Below are positions 51,733 through 60,157 of a stretch of 64,000 bases of DNA, one piece after another. Each line of letters opens with the position of its first letter. Within the stretch, counting starts at the first letter, position 1. Source of the DNA: Thermogemmatispora tikiterensis (GTDB lineage Bacteria; Chloroflexota; Ktedonobacteria; Ktedonobacterales; Ktedonobacteraceae); the NCBI RefSeq assembly GCF_003268475.1, contig NZ_MCIF01000002.1:4838266-4902265 (forward strand). The letters run 5' to 3'. Both the position numbers and the translations under genes were made by a program. The notes under the pieces are model-generated. The model saw nothing but the letters and a program-made list of their open reading frames with translations, searched no databases and was not told the DNA's origin.

Positions 51733-52899
51733 TTATCCTAGCTTGTTCCTGGCTTCAAGCAAAGCCTCTCTCAGGGCATCAAGTCGTTTGTCCTTCCCAA
51801 TAGGGAGGGTCCTCATTTGCATATAGATACGCTCTACCCAGCCAATTTGACGTGCTGAGCGATATTCGGTTGCTAGCTCTAGACCTTTCAAGACAAGCTG
51901 AAGACCCTCATCAAGTTCTCCAAGCCGAAAGTAGGCTTTGCCTTTATTAATAGTATAAGCGCCAAGTTCTCGCAGGGGTCTGAATTGCCGGAGTCGATCG
52001 GTCTCCTCAAACACTTTGACAGCTTCGGCGGGCTTCCAGAGTTCGGCCAGGCCACCGGCCTTGGCCCAGAGGACGTCATCGAGGCTGAAGTCGTTGGCCA
52101 GTCCTGCGATGCTCTCCTTGTGGGTCGTGGCCAGATCGAGGGCTTGGTCGATGCAACGCAGAAATGGCTCGTGTTGGCCGCGATCGGCGTAGACGGTCGA
52201 GAAATTGACATAGTACATGCCCTGGGTGGCGGTGCTGGCCCCTTGCAGATACTGGTGAGCGGCCTCGAAGCAGCGGATGGCAGTGGAGAAGCGTCCGCGC
52301 TTGCGCAGGAGGCTGCCTTGATAGACCATGCCGATGGTGAGCAGGTCGGGGTCCTGGAGTTCCTCAGCCAGGGCGATGGCTTCGGAGAAATGGCCGGAGG
52401 CGGCGGCCAGGTCGAGGTGGTCGACGGCCATGCGACCGAGCATCTGGTGGGCGTAGGCGAGCAGCTGCTGAGCGGGCCGGAGGAGGTCGCCGTGGTAGGA
52501 GATGAGGGCGGAGTCGAGCTGAGAGACCAGCTCGTGAAGCTTGTCTTCGAGGGAGGGAGCTTGATCGGCGATCCAGAGCAGGTAAGAGAGCTGGACCATA
52601 TCACGGCCAGGGGCGAGGAGCATCTGAAGGATGGCGCTGTCGGCTTGTTCGGGGCGTTGGGGGTGGATGGAGCGGCGTGGGATGCCGCGACCGATGGCGT
52701 CGAGCTGGTCTTGAGGGATGTCGAGGAGGTCGGCGAGGCGCAGGACCTGCTGGAGGCTATCAAGCTTGCGTTGGCCGCGTTCGATTTGGGAGACGTATTC
52801 GCGGCTGTAGCCCCAGCGCTGGGCCAGTTCTTCCTGGCTCCAGCCGCGTTGGAGGCGGTAGGTGCGGATGAGGTGGCCGAAGGTATGCGGAGATAACAT
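51733..52899 (-). CDS. HTH-TPR regulator, family A copy 1 (A1)
   Basis: 388 residues. N-terminal XRE HTH: FGHLIRTYRLQRGWSQEELAQRWGYSREYVSQIERGQRKL, then DIPQDQLDAIGRGIPRR and a helical TPR-type domain to the end. The architecture (HTH plus ~300-residue TPR) is that of ligand- or peptide-sensing regulators such as RRNPP proteins; relation to that group is structural analogy only. Near-identical to A2 over the middle (about residues 190-290, one difference seen in ~92), but clearly different in the last ~95. Starts 24 bp after the end of B1. GAGGAGCC lies before the ATG. Confidence 0.88.
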   Translation of the reverse strand: MLSPHTFGHLIRTYRLQRGWSQEELAQRWGYSREYVSQIERGQRKLDSLQQVLRLADLLDIPQDQLDAIGRGIPRRSIHPQRPEQADSAILQMLLAPGRDMVQLSYLLWIADQAPSLEDKLHELVSQLDSALISYHGDLLRPAQQLLAYAHQMLGRMAVDHLDLAAASGHFSEAIALAEELQDPDLLTIGMVYQGSLLRKRGRFSTAIRCFEAAHQYLQGASTATQGMYYVNFSTVYADRGQHEPFLRCIDQALDLATTHKESIAGLANDFSLDDVLWAKAGGLAELWKPAEAVKVFEETDRLRQFRPLRELGAYTINKGKAYFRLGELDEGLQLVLKGLELATEYRSARQIGWVERIYMQMRTLPIGKDKRLDALREALLEARNKLG

Positions 52900-52923
52900 G
52901 GTGGCAGGCTCCTCTCTGCGGCG

Positions 52924-54036
52924 TCAGTAATCGGGGGCAGACTCGGCCAGGGCGTCAGCGAGGGAGCGGCTGGCGCGTCCGGCCTGCTGCTGGAGCTGGT
53001 CGAGGTAGCGCTGAACGAAGTGGAGACGATCAAGGAAGCGCTGGAGGCCTTTCTGTTTGAGTTCGGGGAGGAGATCGAGAGCGAGGGAGGTGCCGGCGTC
53101 GAACTCGTGGGCCTTGACGAGGACGATGACGCGGGCGGTGAGCAGCATCAGCTCCCAGAAGCGGGTAGCAGGCAAGGAGTGCTGAGCGAGGTCGAGGTAG
53201 TGGAAGGCGAGCTGAGATTGCCCGAGATCAGCGCAGCTACGCGCGTACTCTTCATAGACAGTCCCGCGGTTGTAGAAGAGTGGGAGGCCGGAGACTGTGG
53301 GGCGAAAGCGTTCGGGTGCGAGGGCTTCGGCCTGCTTCATGGCGGAGTCGAAAGCCTGCAGGTCCTGACGACGCAGATAGACGCGCGCCAGCAACTGCAG
53401 GCTGTTGCCTTGCGCTACCGGGGTCACGTTGGCGATCTCTAGAGCAGCTTGCAGGAGGTCAGCCGCCTGATCCAGCCGACCGAGCCGTCGATAAAGATCC
53501 CCTTGATAGGTCAGGGCCAAATTCAGGAGGGAAGGAGCCTGTATCTGCTGTGCGATTGCCTCTACTTCTCTGTAGATGGAGAGTACACGATGCCACTCCT
53601 CGACAGGAGCCGCTCGGAGCAGAATGTAGCCAGCAGTGAAGTAGGCGCTGGCCAGTTCCTGTAAAGAGAGGACATTGTGCTGCTCTGGGAGGGAAAGGGT
53701 AGAGAGTACCTGCTCAATCACGGCACGAGCGCGAGCCACCTCTGCTGCTTCCATCAATTGCCAGGCGTGCTGAAGGAGAGCAGCCAGTTCGTGGGGGGAG
53801 CGAGGGAGTGGCTGGGGAGCCAGGCCCAGTGCCTCGGGAGGGACACCGAGCCAGTCAGCGATGCGTCGCAGCTCGTGGATATTGCTGAGCTGGCGCTCGC
53901 CCGTCTCATAGGCGCGGATCGTACGAGGTTCGACGTGCAAGAGGGCGGCCAGTTGCTCCTGGGTGAGATGGTGCTGTTGCCGATAGCGCTTGAGGAACTG
54001 GCCGGCGAGAGAGACAGGCTGACGGGGCGGCTTCAC
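52924..54036 (-). CDS. HTH-TPR regulator, family B copy 1 (B1)
   Basis: 370 residues. HTH: FLKRYRQQHHLTQEQLAALLHVEPRTIRAYETGERQLS, followed by a TPR-rich domain. GTG 54036 is chosen because AGGAGGAAGC sits 8 bp upstream; in-frame ATGs further up (54063, 54084) lie in a leader shared with B2. Compared with B2, the first ~95 and last ~120 residues are almost identical while the middle (roughly 100-250) differs heavily, as if the sensor core were swapped. Lies between A2 and A1 in one transcriptional direction. Confidence 0.87.
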   Translation of the reverse strand: MKPPRQPVSLAGQFLKRYRQQHHLTQEQLAALLHVEPRTIRAYETGERQLSNIHELRRIADWLGVPPEALGLAPQPLPRSPHELAALLQHAWQLMEAAEVARARAVIEQVLSTLSLPEQHNVLSLQELASAYFTAGYILLRAAPVEEWHRVLSIYREVEAIAQQIQAPSLLNLALTYQGDLYRRLGRLDQAADLLQAALEIANVTPVAQGNSLQLLARVYLRRQDLQAFDSAMKQAEALAPERFRPTVSGLPLFYNRGTVYEEYARSCADLGQSQLAFHYLDLAQHSLPATRFWELMLLTARVIVLVKAHEFDAGTSLALDLLPELKQKGLQRFLDRLHFVQRYLDQLQQQAGRASRSLADALAESAPDY

Positions 54037-54127
54037 GGGTGCTTCCTCCTGATGGGTCTGCATGCTGCACAAGAGAGAACGCAAGCTGTGCCTGTTGCCA
54101 GGCGACGGATCGCGCGTATCCTCCTGG

Positions 54128-55294
54128 TTATTCTAGCTTCTTCCTGGCCTCAGACAAGGCGTCTTTCAAAGTATCAAGACGTTTATCCTTCCCGATGGGG
54201 AGGACGCGCAAACGCTGATACGTTTTTTCGATCCAGCCTAGCTGACGTCTTGACTGATAGGAGGTGGCTAGTTCTATCCCTTTCAAGGACAGAGAGATTC
54301 CCTCATCTAGTTCTCCCAGACGTAAGAAAGCCTCTCCCTTATCGATCAGATATGCACCAAGTTCTCGCAGTGGTCTGAATGGACGCAATTTATCCGTTTG
54401 CTCATAGATCTTAAGGGCTTCAGCGGGCTTCCAGAGTTCGGCCAGGCCACCGGCCTTGGCCCAGAGAACGTCATCGAGGCTGAAGTCGTTGGCCAGTCCT
54501 GCGATGCTCTCCTTGTGGGTCGTGGCCAGATCGAGGGCTTGGTCGATGCAACGCAGAAATGGCTCGTGTTGGCCGCTATCGGCGTAGACGGTCGAGAAGT
54601 TGACATAGTACATGCCCTGGGTGGCGGTGCTGGCCCCTTGCAGATACTGGTGAGCGGCCTCGAAGCAGCGGATGGCAGTGGAGAAGCGTCCGCGCTTGCG
54701 CAGGAGGCTGCCTTGATAGACCATGCCGATGGTGAGCAGGTCGGGGTCGCGAAGCTCCTCACCGAGGGCGACGGCTTCGGAGAAGTGGCCGGCGGCGGCA
54801 GCCAGGTCGAGGCGGTCGACGGCCATACGTCCGAGCATCTGGTGAGCGTAGGCGAGGAGCTGCTGAGCGGGTTTGAGGAGGTCGCCGTGGTAGGAGATGA
54901 GGGCCTGGTCGAGCTGAGAGACGAGGTCGTGGAGCTTGTCTTCGAGAGAGGGGGCTTGATCGGCGATCCAGAGCAGGTAAGAGAGCTGGACCATGTCGCG
55001 GCTTGGGGCAAGGAGCATCTGAAGGATGGCGCTATCAGCTTGTTCGGGGCGCTGGATCGGGATGGAGCGGCGAGGGATGCCACGTCCGATGGCGTCGAGC
55101 TGGTCTTGAGGGATGCCGAGGAGGTCGGCGAGGCGCAGGACCTGCTGGAGGCTGTCGAGCTTGCGTTGGCCACGCTCGATCTGGGAGACATATTCACGGC
55201 TGTAGCCCCAGCGTTGGGCCAGGTCGGCCTGACTCCAGCCGCGGAGGCGGCGGTAGGTACGGATGAGGTGGCCGAACGTATTCTTGGGTAACAT
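54128..55294 (-). CDS. HTH-TPR regulator, family A copy 2 (A2)
   Basis: 388 residues, same length as A1. HTH: FGHLIRTYRRLRGWSQADLAQRWGYSREYVSQIERGQRKL. ATG 55294 follows GGAGGAAG; an upstream in-frame start at 55627 belongs to a separate truncated copy. The C-terminal ~95 residues differ from A1 at about a third or more of positions (for example LKIYEQTDKLRPF against VKVFEETDRLRQF). Its stop lies at the very edge of the leader shared by B1 and B2, marking a duplication breakpoint. Confidence 0.88.
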   Translation of the reverse strand: MLPKNTFGHLIRTYRRLRGWSQADLAQRWGYSREYVSQIERGQRKLDSLQQVLRLADLLGIPQDQLDAIGRGIPRRSIPIQRPEQADSAILQMLLAPSRDMVQLSYLLWIADQAPSLEDKLHDLVSQLDQALISYHGDLLKPAQQLLAYAHQMLGRMAVDRLDLAAAAGHFSEAVALGEELRDPDLLTIGMVYQGSLLRKRGRFSTAIRCFEAAHQYLQGASTATQGMYYVNFSTVYADSGQHEPFLRCIDQALDLATTHKESIAGLANDFSLDDVLWAKAGGLAELWKPAEALKIYEQTDKLRPFRPLRELGAYLIDKGEAFLRLGELDEGISLSLKGIELATSYQSRRQLGWIEKTYQRLRVLPIGKDKRLDTLKDALSEARKKLE

Positions 55295-55390
55295 CACGAA
55301 GGCTTCCTCCGCTTCTGACAGGTAGCATAGTGTGCCGTCGCAAGGAACATGTAGTACCGTTGCTATCCTGATATTCCTGCTATGATATAA

Positions 55391-55408
55391 GTCAGAAAAG
55401 CATCTGAC
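55391..55408. promoter_or_regulatory. Small inverted repeat upstream of A2
   Basis: GTCAGA-AAAGCA-TCTGAC in the AT-rich region before A2, next to a TATGATATAA stretch. A possible operator in the A2 / truncated Cys-gene divergent promoter. Confidence 0.35.
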
Positions 55409-55473
55409 TATCTCGATGGACAGTATAGTCGTTCGAGGAAGATAGTGACAAGTAGAAAGGAGGAGACTGCAGT

Positions 55474-55599
55474 ATGGCCACCGCGCCCCAGCCCTGTCTC
55501 TCAAACGTAGCGCGCAAGCAGCCGCCCTGCGAGCGCTGTCGAAACGTTGGGCCAGGTCGGTCTGACTCCAGCCGCGGAGGCGACGGTAGGTGCAGATGA
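55474..55599 (+). pseudogene. Truncated copy of the Cys-rich small protein gene
   Basis: The AAAGGAGGAGACTGCAGT leader and first ~22 codons copy the gene at 57079 (MATAPQPCLSN...KQPPCERC). After ~55543 the sequence changes into the reverse complement of a family A regulator gene, so the frame ends in unrelated sequence at 55599 and loses the last two cysteines of the motif. Confidence 0.65.
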
Positions 55600-55627
55600 G
55601 GTGGCCGAAGATGTGCTCAGATACCAT
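55541..55627 (-). pseudogene. Truncated family A regulator (A3', first ~29 codons)
   Basis: Encodes MVSEHIFGHLICTYRRLRGW and SQTDLAQR, the start of a family A HTH, 24 bp after the end of B2, exactly the spacing of A1 behind B1. It breaks off at ~55545 at a junction with the truncated Cys-rich gene. A remnant of an original B2-A3 pair. Confidence 0.65.
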
Positions 55628-55651
55628 GGCGGCAGGCTCCTCTCTGCGGCG

Positions 55652-56764
55652 TCAGTAATCGGGGGCAGACTCGGCCAGGGCGTCGGCGAGAGAGCGGCTG
55701 GCGCGTCCGGCCTGCTGCTGAAGCTGGTCGAGGTAGCGCTGAACGAAGTGGAGACGGTCAAGGAAGCGCTGGAGGCCTTTCTGTTTGAGTTCGGGGAGGA
55801 GATCAAGGGCGAGGGAGGTGCCAGCGTCGAACTCGTGGGCCTTGACGAGGACGATGATGCGGGCGGTGAGCAGCATCAGCTCCCAGAAGCGGGTAGCGGG
55901 CAAGGAGTGCTGAGCAAGGTCGAGGTAGTGGAAGGCGAGCTGAGATTGCCCGAGGTCAGCGCAGCTACGCGCGTACTCTTCGTAGACGGTGCCACGGCTA
56001 TAGCGGAGAGGAAGATCGAAGAGCGTTTGGGTGAGCTGCGCAGGTGCGAGGGCTTCGGCCTGCTTCATGGCGGAGTCGAAAGCCTGCAGATCCTGGCGAC
56101 GCAGATAGACGCGCGCCAGTAATTGGAGGCCGTTGCCTCGCACAGGATCGGGAACGTTTGGTAACGTCTGGGCGGCTTCCAGATACTGTGCGGCCTGCAC
56201 AAGCCTTCCTCGACGTCGCTCGATATCTCCCTGGTAGGTCAGCGCTAAATGAAGGAGGGTCGGCTCCTGGAGCTGGCGCGCAATCGCTTCTACTTGCTGA
56301 TAAAGCTCTAAGACGCGCTCCCATTCGCGAGTGGTGGTCGTTCTGAGCAGAACGAAGGCGGCGACGTAGTAGGTGCGGGCAAGCATCTGGAGTGAAGAAG
56401 GATCGTGCTGCTCTGGGAGGGAAAGGGTAGAGAGTACCTGCTCAATCACAGCACGGGCGCGAGCCGCCTCTGCCACATCGATGAGCTGTACAGCGTGCTG
56501 AAGGAGATCGGCCAGCTCGTAGGGGGAGCGAGGGAGTGGCTGAGGAGCCAGGCCCAGTGCCTCGGGAGGGACACCGAGCCAGTCAGCGATGCGTCGCAAC
56601 TCGTGAATATTGCTGAGCTGGCGCTCGCCCGTCTCATAGGCGCGGATCGTGCGAGGTTCGACGTGCAAGAGGGCGGCCAGTTGTTCCTGAGTGAGATGGT
56701 GCTGCTGCCGATAGCGCTTGAGGAACTGGCCAGCGAGCGAGACAGGCTGACGGGGTGGCTTCAC
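55652..56764 (-). CDS. HTH-TPR regulator, family B copy 2 (B2)
   Basis: 370 residues, same length as B1. Same HTH and the same GTG start context (AGGAGGAAGC, start at 56764). The middle section (for example TTTTREWERVLELYQQVEAI) is different from B1 (APVEEWHRVLSIYREVEAI), while the C-terminal ~100 residues differ by about one residue. Divergent from the Cys-rich/methyltransferase operon across ~310 bp. Confidence 0.87.
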   Translation of the reverse strand: MKPPRQPVSLAGQFLKRYRQQHHLTQEQLAALLHVEPRTIRAYETGERQLSNIHELRRIADWLGVPPEALGLAPQPLPRSPYELADLLQHAVQLIDVAEAARARAVIEQVLSTLSLPEQHDPSSLQMLARTYYVAAFVLLRTTTTREWERVLELYQQVEAIARQLQEPTLLHLALTYQGDIERRRGRLVQAAQYLEAAQTLPNVPDPVRGNGLQLLARVYLRRQDLQAFDSAMKQAEALAPAQLTQTLFDLPLRYSRGTVYEEYARSCADLGQSQLAFHYLDLAQHSLPATRFWELMLLTARIIVLVKAHEFDAGTSLALDLLPELKQKGLQRFLDRLHFVQRYLDQLQQQAGRASRSLADALAESAPDY

Positions 56765-57078
56765 GGGTGCTTCCTCCTGATCGATCTCCATGCTGCACAA
56801 GAGAGAACGCAAGCTGTGCCTGTTGCCAGGCGACGGGTCGCGCGTATCCTCAGAGAGGATGATCCAGCTGGCGGAGGCAGATCGCAGCGTATCCTGGCGG
56901 GATGGCCGGCGCTGGCGTACTGCCAGGTCGTTCACCAGATCAGGCGCTCTCGATGGTGTTCTTCGCTTAGTATAACACGAGTCAGCTGCAAAGAAGCAAG
57001 GTTACGTATATCTGATCAACCGGAGGTACGACTTACTCTGGAGCAAGAGGTCAGTCAAAGAAAGGAGGAAACTGCAGT
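56765..57078. other. Divergent control region between B2 and the Cys-rich/methyltransferase operon
   Basis: Contains the B2 leader (duplicated before B1) and an AT-rich part with AGTATAACAC at 56969-56978, giving a minus-strand -10 TATACT with a weak -35 (TTGCTT, 19-bp spacer). No gene seen. B2 would be well placed to control both directions. Confidence 0.4.
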
Positions 57079-57258
57079 ATGGCCACCGCGCCCCAGCCCC
57101 GTCTCTCAAGCGGAGCACCCAAACAGCCGCCCTGCGAGCGTTGCCTCTGCCGCAGTCTCTGTCTCAAGCAGCCGATCGTCTTGCCGCGTAGCGAGCGAGC
57201 GTCGTGGGCCACCATCCTGCGTCGGTTGCTCTCCGAGCGGGAGGAGGGGCAGGCATGA
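57079..57258 (+). CDS. Cys-rich small protein, 59 residues
   Basis: ATG 57079 follows AAAGGAGGAAACTGCAGT. The protein begins MATAPQPRLS and carries CERCLCRSLC (C19, C22, C24, C28), a compact CxxCxCxxxC cluster that could bind zinc or an iron-sulfur centre, then a basic amphipathic tail (SWATILRRLLSERE). Its stop overlaps the methyltransferase start (ATGA, 57255-57258), so the two are translationally coupled. The partial copy at 55474 shows the gene moved with the regulator array. No known family recognised. Confidence 0.7.
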   Translation: MATAPQPRLSSGAPKQPPCERCLCRSLCLKQPIVLPRSERASWATILRRLLSEREEGQA

Positions 57259-58121
57259 TCTGGACCTGGCTCACCCATCTGCTGGGGGCCGCCAGCCCCC
57301 CTGCCGTCGCCGCAACTGGCGCTAACGCCGCCGGCCCCGGTCCCGCCGAGACCTATGCCCTGCCGCGCTCGCGCCGGGAACAGGCCCGCCTTGAGCTGCA
57401 ACACTTCGCCCTGCGCCAACTGCTCGGCACCCACTTCCTGGCGCCCATTGAGCAGCCGGGCGTGATCCTGGACGTCGGCAGTGGAACCGGCGTCTGGCTG
57501 CGCGAAGCCGCTCGCCGCTGGCCCCACGCCCGACTCGTTGCCCTCGACAAAGACCTCTCCCTGTTGCGTCAGCCGCTCCCTCCCCGCTGCCAGCCAGTTC
57601 AGGCTGATCTGCTGGCCGGCCTGCCCTTCCCCGAAGCCCACTTTGACTACGTTCATCAGCGCTTTCTGGCAACCGCCATTCCCCTCACCGCCTGGCCCGG
57701 CATCCTCGACGACCTGCTGCGCATCACCAGGCCCGGTGGCTGGCTTGAACTGATCGAAGCTACTGGTGATACCTGCAACGAAGGAGCGCTTCACCAGCAG
57801 GTCCGCGCCTGGTTCAGCGCCCTCCTGGAACGGCGTGGCCTGCGCCTGGATGCGGCCCTGAACCTGCCTCACTGGCTGCACGAGCGCGGCCTACAGCCAC
57901 ACACCCTACGCTTCCAGATGCCCCTCTTTGGACGCCGGCAGGGCGCTCCCCTCTTCCGCGAAGATATCCTGAGCGCTTTGCGGACCCTGGGGCCGCAGCT
58001 TGCCGCCGTCAACCATCTCTCTCGCGAGCAGGTGGCCGAGACGCTCGCCGCCCTGCCCCAGGAATGGGAGCGCCTGCGCACCAGCAGCGGAGGAATAGCC
58101 GTCTGGGGGCGCAAACCATGA
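57255..58121 (+). CDS. Class I SAM-dependent methyltransferase, coupled to a Cys-rich small protein
   Basis: 288 residues. SAM motif I ILDVGSGTGVWLRE, acidic LVALDKDLS at the end of beta2, FDYVHQRFLATAIP at motif IV position, and RPGGWLELIE. Paralogue of the methyltransferase at 15698, sharing the QHxxLxxxxxxxxxAPI lead-in and the VHQR segment. Target unknown. Overlaps the preceding and following genes by 4 bp each, giving a tight three-gene unit, divergent from regulator B2. Confidence 0.88.
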   Translation: MIWTWLTHLLGAASPPAVAATGANAAGPGPAETYALPRSRREQARLELQHFALRQLLGTHFLAPIEQPGVILDVGSGTGVWLREAARRWPHARLVALDKDLSLLRQPLPPRCQPVQADLLAGLPFPEAHFDYVHQRFLATAIPLTAWPGILDDLLRITRPGGWLELIEATGDTCNEGALHQQVRAWFSALLERRGLRLDAALNLPHWLHERGLQPHTLRFQMPLFGRRQGAPLFREDILSALRTLGPQLAAVNHLSREQVAETLAALPQEWERLRTSSGGIAVWGRKP

Positions 58122-58660
58122 GCCGGCGTCGTCCATCTCCTCAAGGGCGCCAGCCGAGACGCCCGCGCCGCCGTTCGCTGCTGGCCGGCATGCCACAGTT
58201 TCCACTGGCCACCCTGGTTGAATGGGTTCTTGCCGGGCGCCTGCTAGCCGAACTGCAGGAGCAGCTCTTTGCCATGCTCTCCCCTAGCGGACAAGCCTGC
58301 TGGGAGCATTGGCTCCAGACACAAGAAGTGCTCTGGCTGCAAGGTCGCATGGCCCGGCAGCTCAGCGAAAGCGAGCAGGGGACCCTGTGCGGCATGCGAG
58401 AAATAGAGGAGGTGCTCAGGCTTCTAGAGAGGCGCTGTCAGCAAGCGATGGCCAGTCAGGCGACCCTCCTGGTCTATTTCACAGAGCCGGAGATTCATCA
58501 GATCCGCTGGCTGCTGGGCCTGGTCGAGAGCTTTCTGAGACGCTCCTGCCGGGGCCTGAAAGCCAGAGACCTGCCCCTCGAGCTGCGCGTTGGGCGCAGC
58601 CTGCTGCGGCGCCTTGGGAGAACCCTGCGCGATCAGCCGCGGCGCGAGAGCCTTAACTGA
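58118..58660 (+). CDS. Uncharacterised basic helical protein, third gene of the methyltransferase operon
   Basis: 180 residues, not recognised. Strongly basic N-terminus (SRRRPSPQGRQPRRPRRRS), then an all-helical body (LVEWVLAGRLLAELQEQLF, EIEEVLRLLERRCQQAM) and a basic end. No membrane helix. It could bind nucleic acid or the coupled methyltransferase; nothing proves either. Starts inside the stop of the methyltransferase (ATGA at 58118-58121). Confidence 0.65.
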   Translation: MSRRRPSPQGRQPRRPRRRSLLAGMPQFPLATLVEWVLAGRLLAELQEQLFAMLSPSGQACWEHWLQTQEVLWLQGRMARQLSESEQGTLCGMREIEEVLRLLERRCQQAMASQATLLVYFTEPEIHQIRWLLGLVESFLRRSCRGLKARDLPLELRVGRSLLRRLGRTLRDQPRRESLN

Positions 58661-58680
58661 CGCGGCTGCCAAAAGTACCC

Positions 58681-58710
58681 TTGCCAGGCTGGGTCCGGCT
58701 CCGCTACAAT
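58681..58710 (+). promoter_or_regulatory. Promoter of the biotin operon
   Basis: -35 TTGCCA (58681-58686), 18-bp spacer, -10 TACAAT (58705-58710), ~115 bp before bioF. No BirA-type operator was recognised. Confidence 0.55.
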
Positions 58711-58822
58711 AGGACCAACCGTGTCGCCTCAGCGCCTCGCCTTCGCCAGCGCAGCGCAACCGGGGCCACGAGGCAGAGCAAGCCAGAGACAACACAGCAG
58801 GTGATCGAGGGGGACAGGTAGA

Positions 58823-60022
<1,200 letters not shown>

Positions 60023-60157
60023 GAGCGTAAGGCACAGCAGAGCTGAAGCAGGCTCTGCCTGAGCAGCCCGAAGCAGGCCAGAGCGCAGGAGAGGTGGAAG
60101 TCTGCACGTGCCGGCAGAGAGATGGAAAGAGATACTACGGAGGAGAAAGGAGAAGCT

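Larger units (their letters stand above)
51733..56853. repeat. Tandemly duplicated regulator array (A1-B1 and A2-B2 units)
   Basis: Two diverged repeats: family A genes at 51733-52899 and 54128-55294, and family B genes with leader at 52924-54125 and 55652-56853. The leader parts (54041-54125 and 56769-56853) are nearly identical. A truncated third A copy and a truncated Cys-rich gene lie at 55474-55627. The mosaic of near-identical and strongly different blocks points to repeated recombination or gene conversion. Confidence 0.75.

Noticed and set aside
51888..55291. Long open frames in other registers over the regulator array (Ser/Thr/Pro-rich on the minus strand, Gly/Val/Glu-rich on the plus strand)
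   Set aside because: Low-complexity shadows that recur because the regulator genes are duplicated; no start signals and no recognisable domains.
51733..57258. RRNPP-type quorum-sensing pair (HTH-TPR receptor plus secreted peptide)
   Set aside because: Receptor architecture is similar, but the only small gene nearby encodes a Cys-rich peptide without a secretion signal, so the comparison is analogy only.
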